Positions 21,431 to 31,537 of a stretch of DNA of 64,000 nucleotides are shown here, piece after piece (positions within the stretch are counted from its first letter, which is position 1; each line of letters starts with the position of its first letter). Made by a program: the position numbers and the translations under genes. Under the pieces are notes generated by a model. It saw only the letters and a program-made list of their open reading frames with translations, did not search any database and was not told the DNA's origin. The stretch comes from Muscardinus avellanarius. Lineage: Eukaryota; Chordata; Mammalia; Rodentia; Gliridae. The stretch lies in NCBI GenBank assembly GCA_963383645.1, contig OY726572.1, forward strand, positions 67,277,738 to 67,341,737. Reading direction: 5' to 3'.

Positions 21431-21833
21431 CCCTAGAAATTTTTCTTAATGAAATATTAGGGCAGCAGATAACAGAGGGACAGAACTTGACAAGTTCACA
21501 CACTAACACTCCCAGAGCTCAGAAAAATAAATGACGCATTGTTTAAACCATCTAAGAGAAAACAAAGACTCTTGGGTTTTTTCCCGTCTTCATAAACAGT
21601 AATCAAGTCTTCTAGAATCTACCTAGATATACACAGATCTTCCTCCACAAAGCTGCCACCCACAGAGGAAAGGCATGGGGCTCATAAGAAAAGGAATTTT
21701 CATCTGGCAGCCAAAAATCCCACAGCCCTCCAACACTGAATTGATTACTCTGATGAAGGTATTTCCAGCCTTGAGGTAGCATAAAAGCAGTTCCACTCTA
21801 AAGAACCAACAGAAACCCTTACTGAGATAATTC
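21431..21833. other. Low-copy stretch
   Basis: No feature recognised between the SINE and the 5' TSD of composite copy B. Confidence 0.45.
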
Positions 21834-21851
21834 TTAAAAAATTTTAACCCA

Positions 21852-21997
21852 GCAAGTCCCTGGGCCCCAGGTGGGGGTCGCGCGGGGAACGCTGGACCCC
21901 CCGGAAAAACCGGGGCCTGGGTCGCAAAGCCCTAGGCCGCGGGCAGGGGTCGCACGGGGCACGCCAGACCCACGGAAAAACTGAGGCCTGGGCTGCA
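21852..21997 (+). repeat. GC-rich head repeat of copy B, two units of about 71 bp
   Basis: The unit contains GGGGTCGC, then GGACCC..CGGAAAAAC, then GGCCTGGG and ends TGCA or CGCA. The GGAAAAAC anchor is at 21903 and 21974. CpG-rich, so a candidate promoter, but no activity can be claimed from sequence. Confidence 0.75.
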
Positions 21998-22074
21998 GTG
22001 CTACCGAGTGCCTGATCCCACAACCTCCTCAAACCACACATACTGTCTTCTCTTATTTAAAAAAAAAAAAAAAT

Positions 22075-22330
22075 GCTGGGCGTGGTGGCGAACGCCCCGA
22101 GCTTGGGAGGCAGAGACAGGAGGATCTTGCTGGTTCGGAGCCAGCCATGCTGGTTTGGAGCCAGCCTTGCTGGCTTAAGAGACCCTGTTTCCACATAAAG
22201 TTAAAAAATAGGTCTGGGAGTGTAGCCCGTGGGAGTGTAGCCCGGAGGTAGAAGGGCTTCCAGGAACCCCAGTACCACCAAAAAAAAAAAAAAAAAAAAA
22301 TAGGGAAAAGAAATAGAAAAAAGAAAAAAA
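22075..22330 (+). mobile_element. Type II SINE inside composite copy B, with two internal duplications
   Basis: GCTGGGCGTGGTGGC start, then the GGAGCCAGCC(A/T)TGCTGG segment twice in tandem and GGGAGTGTAGCCCG twice in tandem, GGGCTTCCAGGAACCCC and a poly(A). Poly(A) is also present directly upstream (22061-22074), so the boundaries are ambiguous: either an insertion into an A run or an original module of the composite. Confidence 0.75.
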
Positions 22331-22855
22331 AATATCGGAGAGGGGTCAAAATGGCCATGGCGGCTGCCAGGATACTGAAAATGCAGACAAAACTTATCCA
22401 ACTGAACTGGAACTTTTGGAAAAATTCCCCACGAAGGAGGACTGCTTCTTCCCTACATCCCTAAAAATCCTGGACATCACCTGTAAGGAGAGAGTTTAGC
22501 GGAGACCTAGGAGGGGAAGGTGGTGTTAGAAGCGGTCGCCGAGATGGCAGTGGAGACTTGTATTTGGGAGAGGCACAAATCTGATCCTACCAACCTTATC
22601 TTCTGGAGAAATTACCCCAAATGTCGAATGCTACTGTCGTGCATGCTTAGGAACACTGGACAACATGCAGAGTGGAAAAAGAGCTTGGGAAAGATTTGAA
22701 ATGGTAAAGGCAGTGGCAATGGCAGCGGCCAGTACTCAGGGGAGGCAGAGATCTGATGTATTACACCTGAAACTTTTGAAGAAATAACCCTAGAGGCAGA
22801 ATGCTACCACCACGCACCCTCGGGAACGTAGGACAACCTGCTGGGTGAGAGGGTG
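22331..22855 (+). repeat. L1-5'UTR-like monomers of about 180 bp in copy B
   Basis: Related anchors AACTTTTGGAAAAATTCCCC (22411), TTCTGGAGAAATTACCCC (22601) and AACTTTTGAAGAAATAACCC (22771) repeat at 173-190 bp. Each is preceded by an ATGGC-rich stretch (AAAATGGCCATGGCGGC, GAGATGGCAGTGG, GCAATGGCAGCGG) resembling the YY1-type start of mammalian L1 5'UTRs. Confidence 0.6.
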
Positions 22856-23400
22856 CTCAGATCGAAGCCTGCCGAGAGGTGAGGCCGGTGACAGGGACAG
22901 CAAAGCCAGGATTGGAACCTGCCGTGAGACAGGGCCGGTGCTGGGGCCTCAGAGGCCAGGATAGGAGCCTACCGAGAGGTTAGGCCAGTACCGGGGCCAG
23001 CGAGGCCGGGATCAGAGTCTGCCGTGAGGCAAAGCCGCTACTGAGGCCTCCGAGGCCGGGATCGAAGCCTGCCGAGGGGTTAGGCCGGTGCCGGGGTCAG
23101 CAAGGTCAGGATCGGAGCCTGCCGTTAGGCAAGGCCAGTGCTGGGGCCTCCGAGGCCTGGATTGGAGCCCACCGAGGGGTAAGGCCGGTACTGGGGCCAG
23201 CGAGGCTGGGATCGGAGCCTGCCTTGAGGCAAGGCCGGTGCTGGGGCCTCCAAGACCGGGATCGGAGCCAGCCGAGGGGTTAGGCTGGTGCAGGGGCCAG
23301 AGAGGCCAGAATTGGGGCCTCCCATGAGGCAAGGCCAGTGCTGGAGCCAGCGAGGTCAGGATCAGAGTCCTCCGGATGGCCAGGCCACTACTGGAGGATG
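22856..23400 (+). repeat. 50-bp VNTR array of copy B with strict 100-bp higher-order period
   Basis: Type a anchors (GCCGAGGGGT-like) start at 22871, 22971, 23071, 23171 and 23271. Type b anchors (GCCGTGAGGC-like) start at 22921, 23021, 23121, 23221 and 23321, and a divergent last unit starts at 23371. Spacing is exactly 50 bp throughout, so there is substitution but no net indel across the array. Confidence 0.95.
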
Positions 23401-23622
23401 GAACCTCTTTAAAACACATGATGTACGTAAACAAATGTATCAAAGATAATCACCAATCAAGCATGGGATCGAAGGAGGGGGAGGGAATGGAATGGGGATT
23501 GGATGAGGGCTAACTGGATGATGTGTGCTTGTATATCCTCTCAAGTGTGATGTATGATTACAATGTACCAATAAAAATATAAAATATATAAAATAATAAA
23601 AAATTTAAAAAATTTTAACCCA

Positions 23623-23841
23623 AGAAGAGAAATACTATATACAATCACATAAACTTGAGAAATATAAAATAGTAAAGTAGAAGCAATAAGTCCAGAGCTT
23701 CTACACCCTAGTACAAAGGGAATTTTTTTTCACTTATTTTTAAATAGATTTTATATTTAGTATTCCATTAATATTTCAACTGGAGGGGGATATAACCCAC
23801 ATATGTTCTTGATAGGGAGTGAACTTAAAATAATGTAAAGA
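23623..23841. other. Low-copy spacer
   Basis: AT-rich; begins after the 3' TSD of the composite element. Confidence 0.45.
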
Positions 23842-24017
23842 TGCCCGACATGGTGGCGCACGCTTATAATCCCCGTGCTTGGGAGGCAGAGACAGGAGGA
23901 TCGCACAGGTTCGAAACAAGACTTGCTGGCTTAAGAGACACTGTTTCTAAATAAAATATAAAATAGGTCTGGGAGTGTAGCCCGGAGGAAGAAGAGTTCC
24001 ATCCCCAGTACCACCAC

Positions 24018-24063
<46 letters not shown>
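23842..24063 (+). mobile_element. Type II SINE with (AAT)n tail
   Basis: GCCCGACATGGTGGCGC, left stem of the hairpin eroded (AACAAGACTTGCTGGCTT), GTTCCATCCCCAGTACC end, then about 15 AAT units (24019-24063). Confidence 0.92.
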
Positions 24064-24064
<1 letters not shown>

Positions 24065-24103
24065 CTGCAAAGATTAGGACATTATAATAAAAGTCAAGGG
24101 TCA

Positions 24104-24283
24104 GCCAAGCATGGTGGCACACACCTGAAATCCCAGTACATGATAAACTGAGATTAGACTCGGCAGCTTAGTAAGATCCTCAGCTACCTAGTGAGACCCT
24201 GTTTCAAAATTTTAAAATTTCAAAAAGAGCTGGGGGTGTAGTTCGGAGGTAGAATACCCCTGAATTCAATCCTCGGTACCATG
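24104..24283 (+). mobile_element. Type 0 SINE
   Basis: CAGCCAAGCATGGTGGC, GCTGGGGGTGTAGTTCGG, GAATTCAATCCTCGG; no A tail before the next copy. Confidence 0.88.
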
Positions 24284-24487
24284 GTCAGCCAGGTATAGTG
24301 GCACAAGCCTATAATACCATTACTTGAGAGACTGAGACAGGCCGAACACAGGTTCCAGATCAGCCTCAACAAGTTAGAAAGGCTCTGGGCAACCTAGTAA
24401 AACTCTATTACGAAAAATAAAAATGGGCTGGGAGTATAGCTTCCAGGTAGAATGCCTCTGAGTTCAATCTTTAGTAACACAAAAAGT
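24284..24487 (+). mobile_element. Type 0 SINE, head-to-tail with the previous copy
   Basis: Starts CAGCCAGGTATAGTGGC directly after the preceding right half; GGCTGGGAGTATAGC; GTTCAATCTTTAG end. Confidence 0.88.
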
Positions 24488-25084
24488 AACTAAAAATGTA
24501 AGTTTAAAATCACGGGCTACATGAGTGCTTGTATTAACAAGTAGTGATGGAGAGCAGGCAATGCCCAAAGGACATATATCTTCAATACCTGGGGGAAAAG
24601 CAATCTTTGATGAAGTGATCCTTTTAATCCTCTGAGTATACTGCAAGTCTGAATGCAAACTATCAAATCTAGTCTTGCTTCAGTAAACATCAAAGGCAGT
24701 AACCATACCAAAGGAAAAAAAATGAGACATAATTCAGCAACCATCTATCCCTTTTTTGCCTATAATCTTGATTTCACTGAAATTCAGAGTCCACATAATT
24801 TCCCCAAATTCGAGCTTCAGCATTTCAGTTTGGACAGTATTGAGTTCTAATTAATCCTGATGGCCTGGAATAAACGGACTCACTTAACCAGATCCTGCAC
24901 GTAACCACAGAGGACGGATCCCTTCTCTAGAGGCTGACATCATCTAATGTTCGTCAACAGAATTTTTTCAGAGATTATCTCAGTTAAATATTTCTAAGAG
25001 CACTTTTATATATACTGAAATAGACTAGCAACTATTTTCTGGCAACTTTCAAGCTACATTTAAGCATCAATAATAGCACAATGG
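24488..25084. other. Low-copy stretch
   Basis: No SINE. Short frames at 24464-24850 carry no recognisable domain. Confidence 0.45.
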
Positions 25085-25208
25085 GGGGAAAAAAACACTT
25101 GGTCCAAAGCCCAGCTCTACCACTTATTAGCTGTAAGACCCCAGGTAACTTACCTAACCACTCTGATGTAAAATACTAATAATGACACCTAAGTCAAAAG
25201 ATATGAGC
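25085..25208 (+). mobile_element. MIR SINE (ancient)
   Basis: CCAGCTCTACCACTTATTAG, TGTAAGACCCCAGGTAACTT and ACTAATAATGACACCTA follow the MIR core. Confidence 0.7.
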
Positions 25209-25420
25209 TAGCTGGACGTGGTGCCACACGCTTGTAACCCCAGCATTCAGGAGGCTGAGACAGGAGGATCGTGGTTCGTGGACAGCCTCAGCTACGTAGT
25301 GAGGCCTTTTGCAACTCAGTGAGACCCTGTTTCAAAATAAAGAATAAAAAATAGGGCTGGGGGTGTATTTCAGAGGTAGAATGCCCCTGGGTTCCATCCC
25401 CAGTACTGTAAAAAATTTTT
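25209..25420 (+). mobile_element. Type I SINE
   Basis: GCTGGACGTGGTGCC, GTGGTTCGTGGACAGCC, full right half. AAAAGATATG borders both ends. Confidence 0.92.
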
Positions 25421-25685
25421 TTAAAAGATATGTTAACTGAATATAACTGAATCTGGTCTCATTTTATTTTGAAGACTAAATAAAATAACTTGTCCAAAAA
25501 GCATGGCATATGACACAATGAAGCAGTAGTGTCCAAACATAGTTTCCCTGTTCTTATCATTATTTCTAGTTTTTCTTCATTCACTTTTGTTGAACTTTAT
25601 TCTCCCTACCCAAAGCTTGTAGCATCTGCTTCAAGGTCTGGTAAGAGACAACCAAATAAGGAAAAAAATATGTGTAATGTTTGCT
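25421..25685. other. Low-copy stretch
   Basis: No feature recognised. Confidence 0.45.
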
Positions 25686-25860
25686 TTGAGCCAGACACTG
25701 GCTAAATGCTTAATAAAGTTTCTCCCAACCCTTACAATTTTCATAAGGTGGTTACAGTATCTGAACTCCTAATCTAAGAAACTATGGCTACGGGGTTAGA
25801 TACTTTGGCCAAAGTCGCTTGGTCATCAGAGTCAATTTTACTTTTGCCCTACCAAGGACC
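25686..25860 (-). mobile_element. MIR-like ancient SINE
   Basis: AGCCAGACACTGGCTAAATGC, read as AGCCAGACACTGG and CTAAATGC, then ACCCTTACAATTTTCATAAG and ATACTTTGGCCAAAGTCGC resemble reversed MIR. Confidence 0.5.
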
Positions 25861-26296
25861 TCTCTCCAGTCAGTATCTCATTCCTTTTCTCACAGAGAAC
25901 CAGTACCCTAAGTCTATGGCAATCATTTCCTTGCTCTCCTTTATATTTTAACACACATATGTACATCTATTAAAAGATTAGCTATTTTTCCTTTCCTTAA
26001 ATAATATACAAAAAGAATCAGAGGACTGTGTTCTTTTATGTTCTGTTTCTTTCAATACTATAAAAAAGGGAGCTCAATCCAGACTATTCTCATGTACCTA
26101 TAGGTGGATTCATTTCACTGCTGTATATATATAATATTATATTGCATGGGAATATCATAACTTATATATCAATTCTATTGTTTTAGGACATCTCAACTAT
26201 TTTTATGTCCTAACTATTATATACATTGAGCTGGCAAACATTTACTTTACATGTAACCCAATGCAATATACACACAAGAATTTCTGCAGAACAGTG
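25861..26296. other. Low-copy stretch, possible old LINE
   Basis: ATGTACCTATAGGTGGATTC and surroundings resemble an L1M antisense segment only faintly. Confidence 0.35.
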
Positions 26297-26640
26297 TTAT
26301 GGTTTGGATTTTGAATGTCCCCCAAACCTCACCTGGTAAATGAGGCAGCCACATTGGAAGTAGAACTTGGTTGCTGGTTTATGGTGTGGCCAGAAACACT
26401 GTTTCCCACTGAGTGATGCACTTTCCTATTCCCCTCTCTCTCTCCCCCTGCCTCAATGAACTGACACGCTCTCTCCTCTTCGATGCTCCCTACCACCCTG
26501 GGCTCCTGTAACCCAGCTTCTAGGAACTACTCTAACATGGACTGAAAACTCCAGAACTGTGAGCAAATAAATCTTCCTGCCTCTAAGTTCTGCATGTCAG
26601 GTATCTTGGGTCTGACTGAAGAAGGCAGTTTACTGCAAAC
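26297..26640 (+). mobile_element. MaLR-type LTR
   Basis: GTTATGGTTTGGATTTTGAATG start, CTCCAGAACTGTGAGC, AATAAATCTTCC polyadenylation region and GTCAGGTATCTTGGG near the 3' end. Confidence 0.75.
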
Positions 26641-26679
26641 AGACACAGACCTACACAAAGGGTACATAAAGAACAGACA

Positions 26680-26890
26680 AAAGCATGGCACAGTGGAGCA
26701 CACCTATAATCCCTGTTCTTGGGGGGCTGAGACAGGAGGATCCCAGGTTTAAGGCTAGCCTCAGCAAATCAGCAAGATTCTCAGCAACTTCCTGAGACCC
26801 TGTTTCAAAATAAAAGATAAAAAGGGCTAGAGGTGTTGCTCAAAAGTGGAATGGTCCTGGGTTTAATCCCCTGTACCAAAAGAAAAGAAA
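26680..26890 (+). mobile_element. Type 0 SINE
   Basis: AAGCATGGCACAGTGG, GGCTAGAGGTGTTGCTC, GGTTTAATCCCCTG. Confidence 0.88.
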
Positions 26891-27134
26891 AAGAATACAC
26901 AAAGATTTTTCTAACTTTAAGTGGCATATCATTTTTCAAGAATTCAATTCCAGACTCACTTCATAATTTCCATAGATACTCTTTTCTAAAACTGTTGTAC
27001 CTAAGAACAAGGTACATCCAAAATAAAGTAGCTTTAAAAAATAAGGGCTTAAACTCACCTTTCCCAAATTTTATTAATTCTTACATTGGTTCTAAATATA
27101 AAACTCATAAAGGGTGAAAATGCTTACTTTCATC
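26891..27134. other. Low-copy spacer
   Basis: No feature recognised. Confidence 0.45.
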
Positions 27135-27345
27135 CAGGTGTGGTAGCATACATCTCTAATCCCAGGTACATGGGAGACTGAGGCAAAAGAATTACAAGCT
27201 CAAGACCAGCCTGGACAACTCAGTGAGACCCTGTTAGAAACAAAATAAAAAGGGCTGGGAATATAGCTCAGTGGTAGAATGCTTGTCTAGCACGTGCAAG
27301 GCCCTGGGTCCAATCCCCAGTGCTACAAACAAACAAATAAAAACA
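27135..27345 (+). mobile_element. B1-dID SINE with complete ID half (oldest dimer form)
   Basis: Left half ATCCAGGTGTGGTAGC; the right half keeps the full ID body with GCTTGTCTAGCACGTGCAAGG and CCCTGGGTCCAATCCCCAG. The common copies here have lost about 20 bases of this region. Confidence 0.9.
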
Positions 27346-27756
27346 TTAGTCTTAAGGGGAGGGAAGAACTGCCAACTGAGAATAATGTAATAAATTCCAC
27401 AATGGAATATAAACAGGTACATTCCTTGGAAACAAAGAAAATAACCTCCTGAAGTAGCTGGAGGATCAGTAAAGACAAGATGACATTTGAAGTGGGTTTT
27501 AACAGTGAGTACAAATGTAGACAGAAAATGGGAGAAAGGACACTCTTGGCAAACAGGTCAATGAGACAGATGTCAGAGTAAGTCATTGTGTGGCACTTCA
27601 GGAAAAACTATTATGGAGTCACTCAACTAGGAGATGAGGCTCTTTTGCCTGTCAAAATATAGAACTGACCTAGTAAGATGGCTCATAAGAAAAGAGAATG
27701 CCAGAGTAAGTTGTGCCCCCAATGGAAAGTAGGACATGGGCAAAACGTGGTAGATA
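27346..27756. other. Low-copy stretch, possibly ancient repeat
   Basis: No firm assignment. Confidence 0.4.
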
Positions 27757-27976
27757 ATATTTTGTTTTGTTTTTGTGGGTCTGGAGATAGAAACCAGGGG
27801 CATTTGACCTCTGAGCTACACCCCCTGCCCTATTTCTTTATTCTTTATTTTGAAACAGGGCCTCACTGAGTTGCAAAGGGCCTCACTAAGTAGCTGAGGA
27901 TGTCCGTGAACCGCAATCCTCCTCTCTCAGCCTCCCAAATGCTGGGATCACAAGCGTGCGCCACCACGCCCGGCTG
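27757..27976 (-). mobile_element. Type I SINE
   Basis: TSD GTGGT(A/G)GATAATATTT at about 27747 and 27976. GTCTGGAGATAGAAACC, GTCCGTGAACCGCAATCC, CCACCACGCCCGGCTG end. Confidence 0.92.
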
Positions 27977-29515
27977 TGGTGGATAATATTTAGATACACT
28001 AATAGAAGAGAAGAGAAGGGAATGCTGAGGAAACTAACACTCAGCCCTTCTTTATTCTGGAGCCAAGGTGTGCCATAGAAGCAACTCTAAGTCTCATTCC
28101 AGGCAAACGTTCTTCCCTAGCACTGGGGGATGGGAGCTAAACACCCATTTAGGAACAACTAAGTGCCCTCCTGCTAATCATGGCCATTGTGCTCTGTACG
28201 CTCACGTGAGCCGCCATGCACAGAAATCCTGTCAAGGCTACACAGACTTGCCCTTACTAGAAGCAACACGATTTCAACCTAACAGATTATCTGCCAATTG
28301 ATTTTTGGTTTGAAGCTCATATTTGAGGCCAGTATTCCTCGTTATATGGCATCTTAAACTGCCCAGCATGACTCTCCCACTGCCAGTCACATGTTTATGT
28401 GGCTTACTCAGGATCAGCTGCTCTGGAATGATAACTGCCTAGCTTTGGGTGACCTGCCATTCAGTGCTCACCAAAGTGAAAGTCATGGAGCCCTGGCCGT
28501 AAGTCAAACCATCGTAAAGGTAATTCTGAAATGCGGTAAATATCACCCAGCTATTCTGAGGAGATGTGGAAGAATAGAAAAAAATGATTAGCGTAAGATC
28601 CATTAGTGATCAGAAACACTCTAAGATCAGTCCCTACCTCTCTATAATATTCTCTGTCCTCTGTTCACCTTCTGGAGAAGGTGCTGACACGTTTGTCTTA
28701 GCCAGAAGCGGATGAACAGATTCAATGACGGTGATTTGATAAACGGGCAAATAAACATGGAGTAGCCACTCTGACTAATCTGCATATGCAGTAGGTACTC
28801 CAAACAAGGAGTGCAGAGCTCCTCGGGAAACAAAGGTGAGCAAGCATATGTAACGAGAAAAACTGCTACAACAGAAATATGGCAAACGTGAATGTAAGTA
28901 GAAACTGACAGAAGTGAATCAGTGAATCTAATGGGAAGTGAATCAGGAAACATCAGCGAGAGATGCTACCTCATCTAGACCTTGAAAGAATCCTAGGAAT
29001 TTAGCCGGTAAAAGTGAAGGCAGGAACAAAGTGAGATGAAAATCAAAGAAAAAGGCAGGGAAGTATAAAAATAAGTTTTTTTCTACAATTAACAATCAGT
29101 CCAACTGATGACACTAGTGGCTGGCAACCATGGCTGAAAAAAGGAAGGGGTCTTTGGCACATAATTTTATGTCATTTCAAGGTGGTTTCTGAGGTACAGC
29201 CAGATGTGAGAAGTACTGCACTAAAAATACAGATTAGCGGGGTTAAGAGTAAGGATTGATGAGATTAGGGAAAGTAGACAGAGACGGATTGCTTGCTTGC
29301 TTGCTTGATTGATTAGGCTACAGCCAGACCAAAAGGCCTTAAGAGGCAGTAGGCCTTTAATAGGTTCTCCCAAAACTATTACAAAATTTGTGTAAACATT
29401 TTGGTGAAAGGAACAAAACATTTCATCACATTTGGATTCCAGTTTCCTAAAAAAGATTAAGAATCTTCTATAAGCAATCCATCAAGCAAGCTTTCAGACA
29501 GGGGATGACTAGAAA
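27977..29515. other. Longest SINE-free intronic stretch
   Basis: About 1.5 kb without SINE, L1 or microsatellite apart from a short (TTGC)n (29288-29308). Contains a perfect 12-bp palindrome CTGCATATGCAG (28780-28791) and CAGCTG (28416). Short frames (28068-28301, 28391-28591, 28642-28953) have no recognised domain or splice framing. Candidate regulatory DNA. Confidence 0.45.
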
Positions 29516-29800
29516 CTGTCCCGCCTGTAGTAGCAGCAGAATGGCCCCCAAAGATGCACACACTGGAATCAGCAGACCCTGTGGATGCATCAGGTTACAT
29601 GACAGAGGGGAGTTGAGACCGCAAGTGGAATTAAAGCTGCTAATCAACTGTGAGACAGAGCGATTATCCTGGACTTTCCAAAGGTGCCCAAGGTAATCAC
29701 AAGGGCTTTTAACAATGAGGAGGGGAGGAAGACAAAAGAAGACACAGAGAAAGAGCTCTGAGGACAAAATCAGAAAGCTGGGTCAGCTTTCTGGGTCAGC
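29516..29800 (+). mobile_element. MLT1-like MaLR LTR fragment
   Basis: GGCCCCCAAAGATGCACACA, CAGGTTACATGACAGAGGGG, CGATTATCCTGGACTTTCC and GGTAATCACAAGGGCTTTTA follow the MLT1 order. Confidence 0.7.
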
Positions 29801-29814
29801 TAGGAGAGCCAAAA

Positions 29815-29904
29815 TAAGTAGCTGAGACTGGCCTTAAACCTACTTTCCTTCTGTCTCAGCCTCTCAAATACTGGGATTATAAACAGGCACCACCACGCCT
29901 GGCT
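29815..29904 (-). mobile_element. SINE left half only
   Basis: AGTAGCTGAGACTGGCC to CCACCACGCCTGGCTTT; no right half. Confidence 0.85.
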
Positions 29905-29930
29905 TTCTACTTACTTTTATATGAATGCAG

Positions 29931-29935
<5 letters not shown>

Positions 29936-29991
<56 letters not shown>

Positions 29992-30172
29992 GGGGATGGA
30001 ACCCAGGGACTTTCTACCTCCAGGCTACACTCCCAGACCTATTTTATATTTTCTTTGGAAATAGTTGCTGAGAGCCTCACTAAGTAGTGGAGGCTGGCTT
30101 CAAAACTGTGCGATGCTCCTGTTTCAGCCTCCCAAATACTGGGACTACAGGTGTGCGCCACCAGGCCCGGCT
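29936..30172 (-). mobile_element. Type I/II intermediate SINE with (TG)n tail
   Basis: About 25 TG units (29936-29987), TACTGGGGATGGAACCC, CCAGGCTACACTCCCAGACC, GCGCCACCAGGCCCGGCTT end. Confidence 0.92.
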
Positions 30173-30518
30173 TGAAATAAGCTTTGAAGATACTACCCTC
30201 CATCCTTACATTTATTGTTCACTCTCTGAATGGTATTATTAAAACATTTTTTCTTATCTTCATTATCTATAAATAAGGCCATCAAGTGGACAGCTGCAAT
30301 GGCTCCCTGAACATCTGTGCAATCTAGAAAAATTAAGCCTGATTCCATTCATCCTTTTCATACTGATTAAGTAGATAATCAGTACGTAGCGTGAGACTCA
30401 GAACTCTAGCTTCTCTACTCTAGTTATGTAAAATTTTCCATACTGGAAAGGTTATGATCAAGAAACACTGGAATAAATTTTGATATATTTCATGTATTGA
30501 AATGGAAAAGAAAAGACA
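30173..30518. other. Low-copy stretch
   Basis: No feature recognised. Confidence 0.45.
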
Positions 30519-30626
30519 GTCACGGTGGCACACACCTGTATTCCCAGTACTTGGGAGGCTGAGACAATATGACTACAGGTTCAAGGACAGCCTCAGCAAT
30601 GTAACATAGTAAGACTCTCAGAACTT
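30519..30626 (+). mobile_element. SINE left half, cut at an L1 5' end
   Basis: CAGTCACGGTGGCACACACC to AGTAAGACTCTCAGAAC; L1-like leader sequence follows directly. Confidence 0.82.
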
Positions 30627-31498
30627 CCAGGAAGATAGCAACCGAGAAAAGCAGCGTTTTCGAATCCTGCTAACACTTGATCTCTATTGCCACAGAATCA
30701 GTGCTTTACATAGCCAGAAAACACTATCAGCGGAGAAATAAAAACTATAAATACAAGGGACAGAGAAAAAGAAGACTTGAATAACAACCAGAGAACAGAA
30801 ATAAACCAACCCACATTGTGGCAGCGGACGCCACGCCAGCATCATCTTGCCTCACAGCACCAGGCTCCAGAGAGGAAAAGGTAAACAAGGAGCTGAAGTG
30901 AGCACCTACGGATCATTTGGGTGTAATTCATCAGTTACACTACAGGCCTATATCTTTCATGAACTTGGATGCAAAAATCTAAACAAAATACTAGCAACAC
31001 CCATTCAAAACCACATAAAGAAAATCATATACCATGACCAGGTAGGGTTCATCCCAGGGATACAAGGCTGGTTCAACATACGAAAATCACTCCATGTAAT
31101 TCATCATATAAACAGAATCAAAGTCAAAAGGCACATGATCATTTCAATAGATGCTGAAAAAGCATTTGATAAAATCCAACATCCATTTATGATAAAAAAA
31201 ACACTGTAGAGAATTGGAATAGAAGGAACATATCTCAACATTATAAAGGCAATCTATAATAAGCTCACAGCCAACATCATATTAAATGGGAAAAACTTCA
31301 AGAATTCCCCCCATCCAGGCATGGTGGCGCACACTTGTAATCCCCGTGCTTGAGAGGCGAGACAGGAGGATCATGCAGGTTCGAAGCCAGCTGCACTGGC
31401 TTAACAGACCCTGTTTCCAAAAATAAAAAAGTATAAAATAGGTCTGGGAGTGTAGCCCAGAGGTAGAAGGGCTTCCAGAAACCCCAGTACCACCAAAA

Positions 31499-31537
<39 letters not shown>

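Larger units (their letters stand above)
21852..23604 (+). mobile_element. Composite VNTR retroelement, copy B (long copy, SVA-like architecture)
   Basis: Bounded by an 18-bp perfect TSD TTAAAAAATTTTAACCCA (21834-21851 and 23605-23622). Order seen: two GC-rich units of about 71 bp (21852-21997); a 63-bp unique stretch ending in a poly(A) run (to 22074); a 7SL/tRNA SINE (22075-22280); a second poly(A); about 2.7 diverged monomers of roughly 180 bp starting with an ATGGC-rich, L1-5'UTR-like segment (22331-22855); a VNTR of eleven 50-bp units (22856-23400); and a tail ending in an L1-like 3' terminus (ACAATGTACCAATAAAAAT) and an A-rich run. No coding frame of recognisable function. Inference: a non-autonomous element moved by L1 machinery. 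Alternative: an L1 that kept its 5'UTR and 3'UTR and lost both ORFs. The internal SINE may be a later insertion because its junctions lie in A runs. Confidence 0.8.

Noticed and set aside
22856..23400. Could the 50-bp array be a CRISPR-like or satellite array?
   Set aside because: No alternating unique spacers, a mammalian context, and it is embedded in a retroelement with TSD; the same array occurs in a second insertion.
23012..23443. 143-codon minus frame and overlapping 23088-23327 + frame
   Set aside because: Translation of the 50-bp VNTR; GC-rich tandem DNA has few stops. No protein family resemblance.
27255..27330. tRNA-like cloverleaf with A and B boxes (also at 34661, 36066, 41068, 57325 and 8505)
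   Set aside because: These are ID-type tRNA-Ala-derived SINE halves with A tails and substitutions, not functional tRNA genes.
30847..31209. 120-codon + frame with reverse-transcriptase motifs
   Set aside because: A real L1 ORF2 fragment but flanked by deletions and ended by a stop; recorded as part of a dead mobile element, not as a gene.
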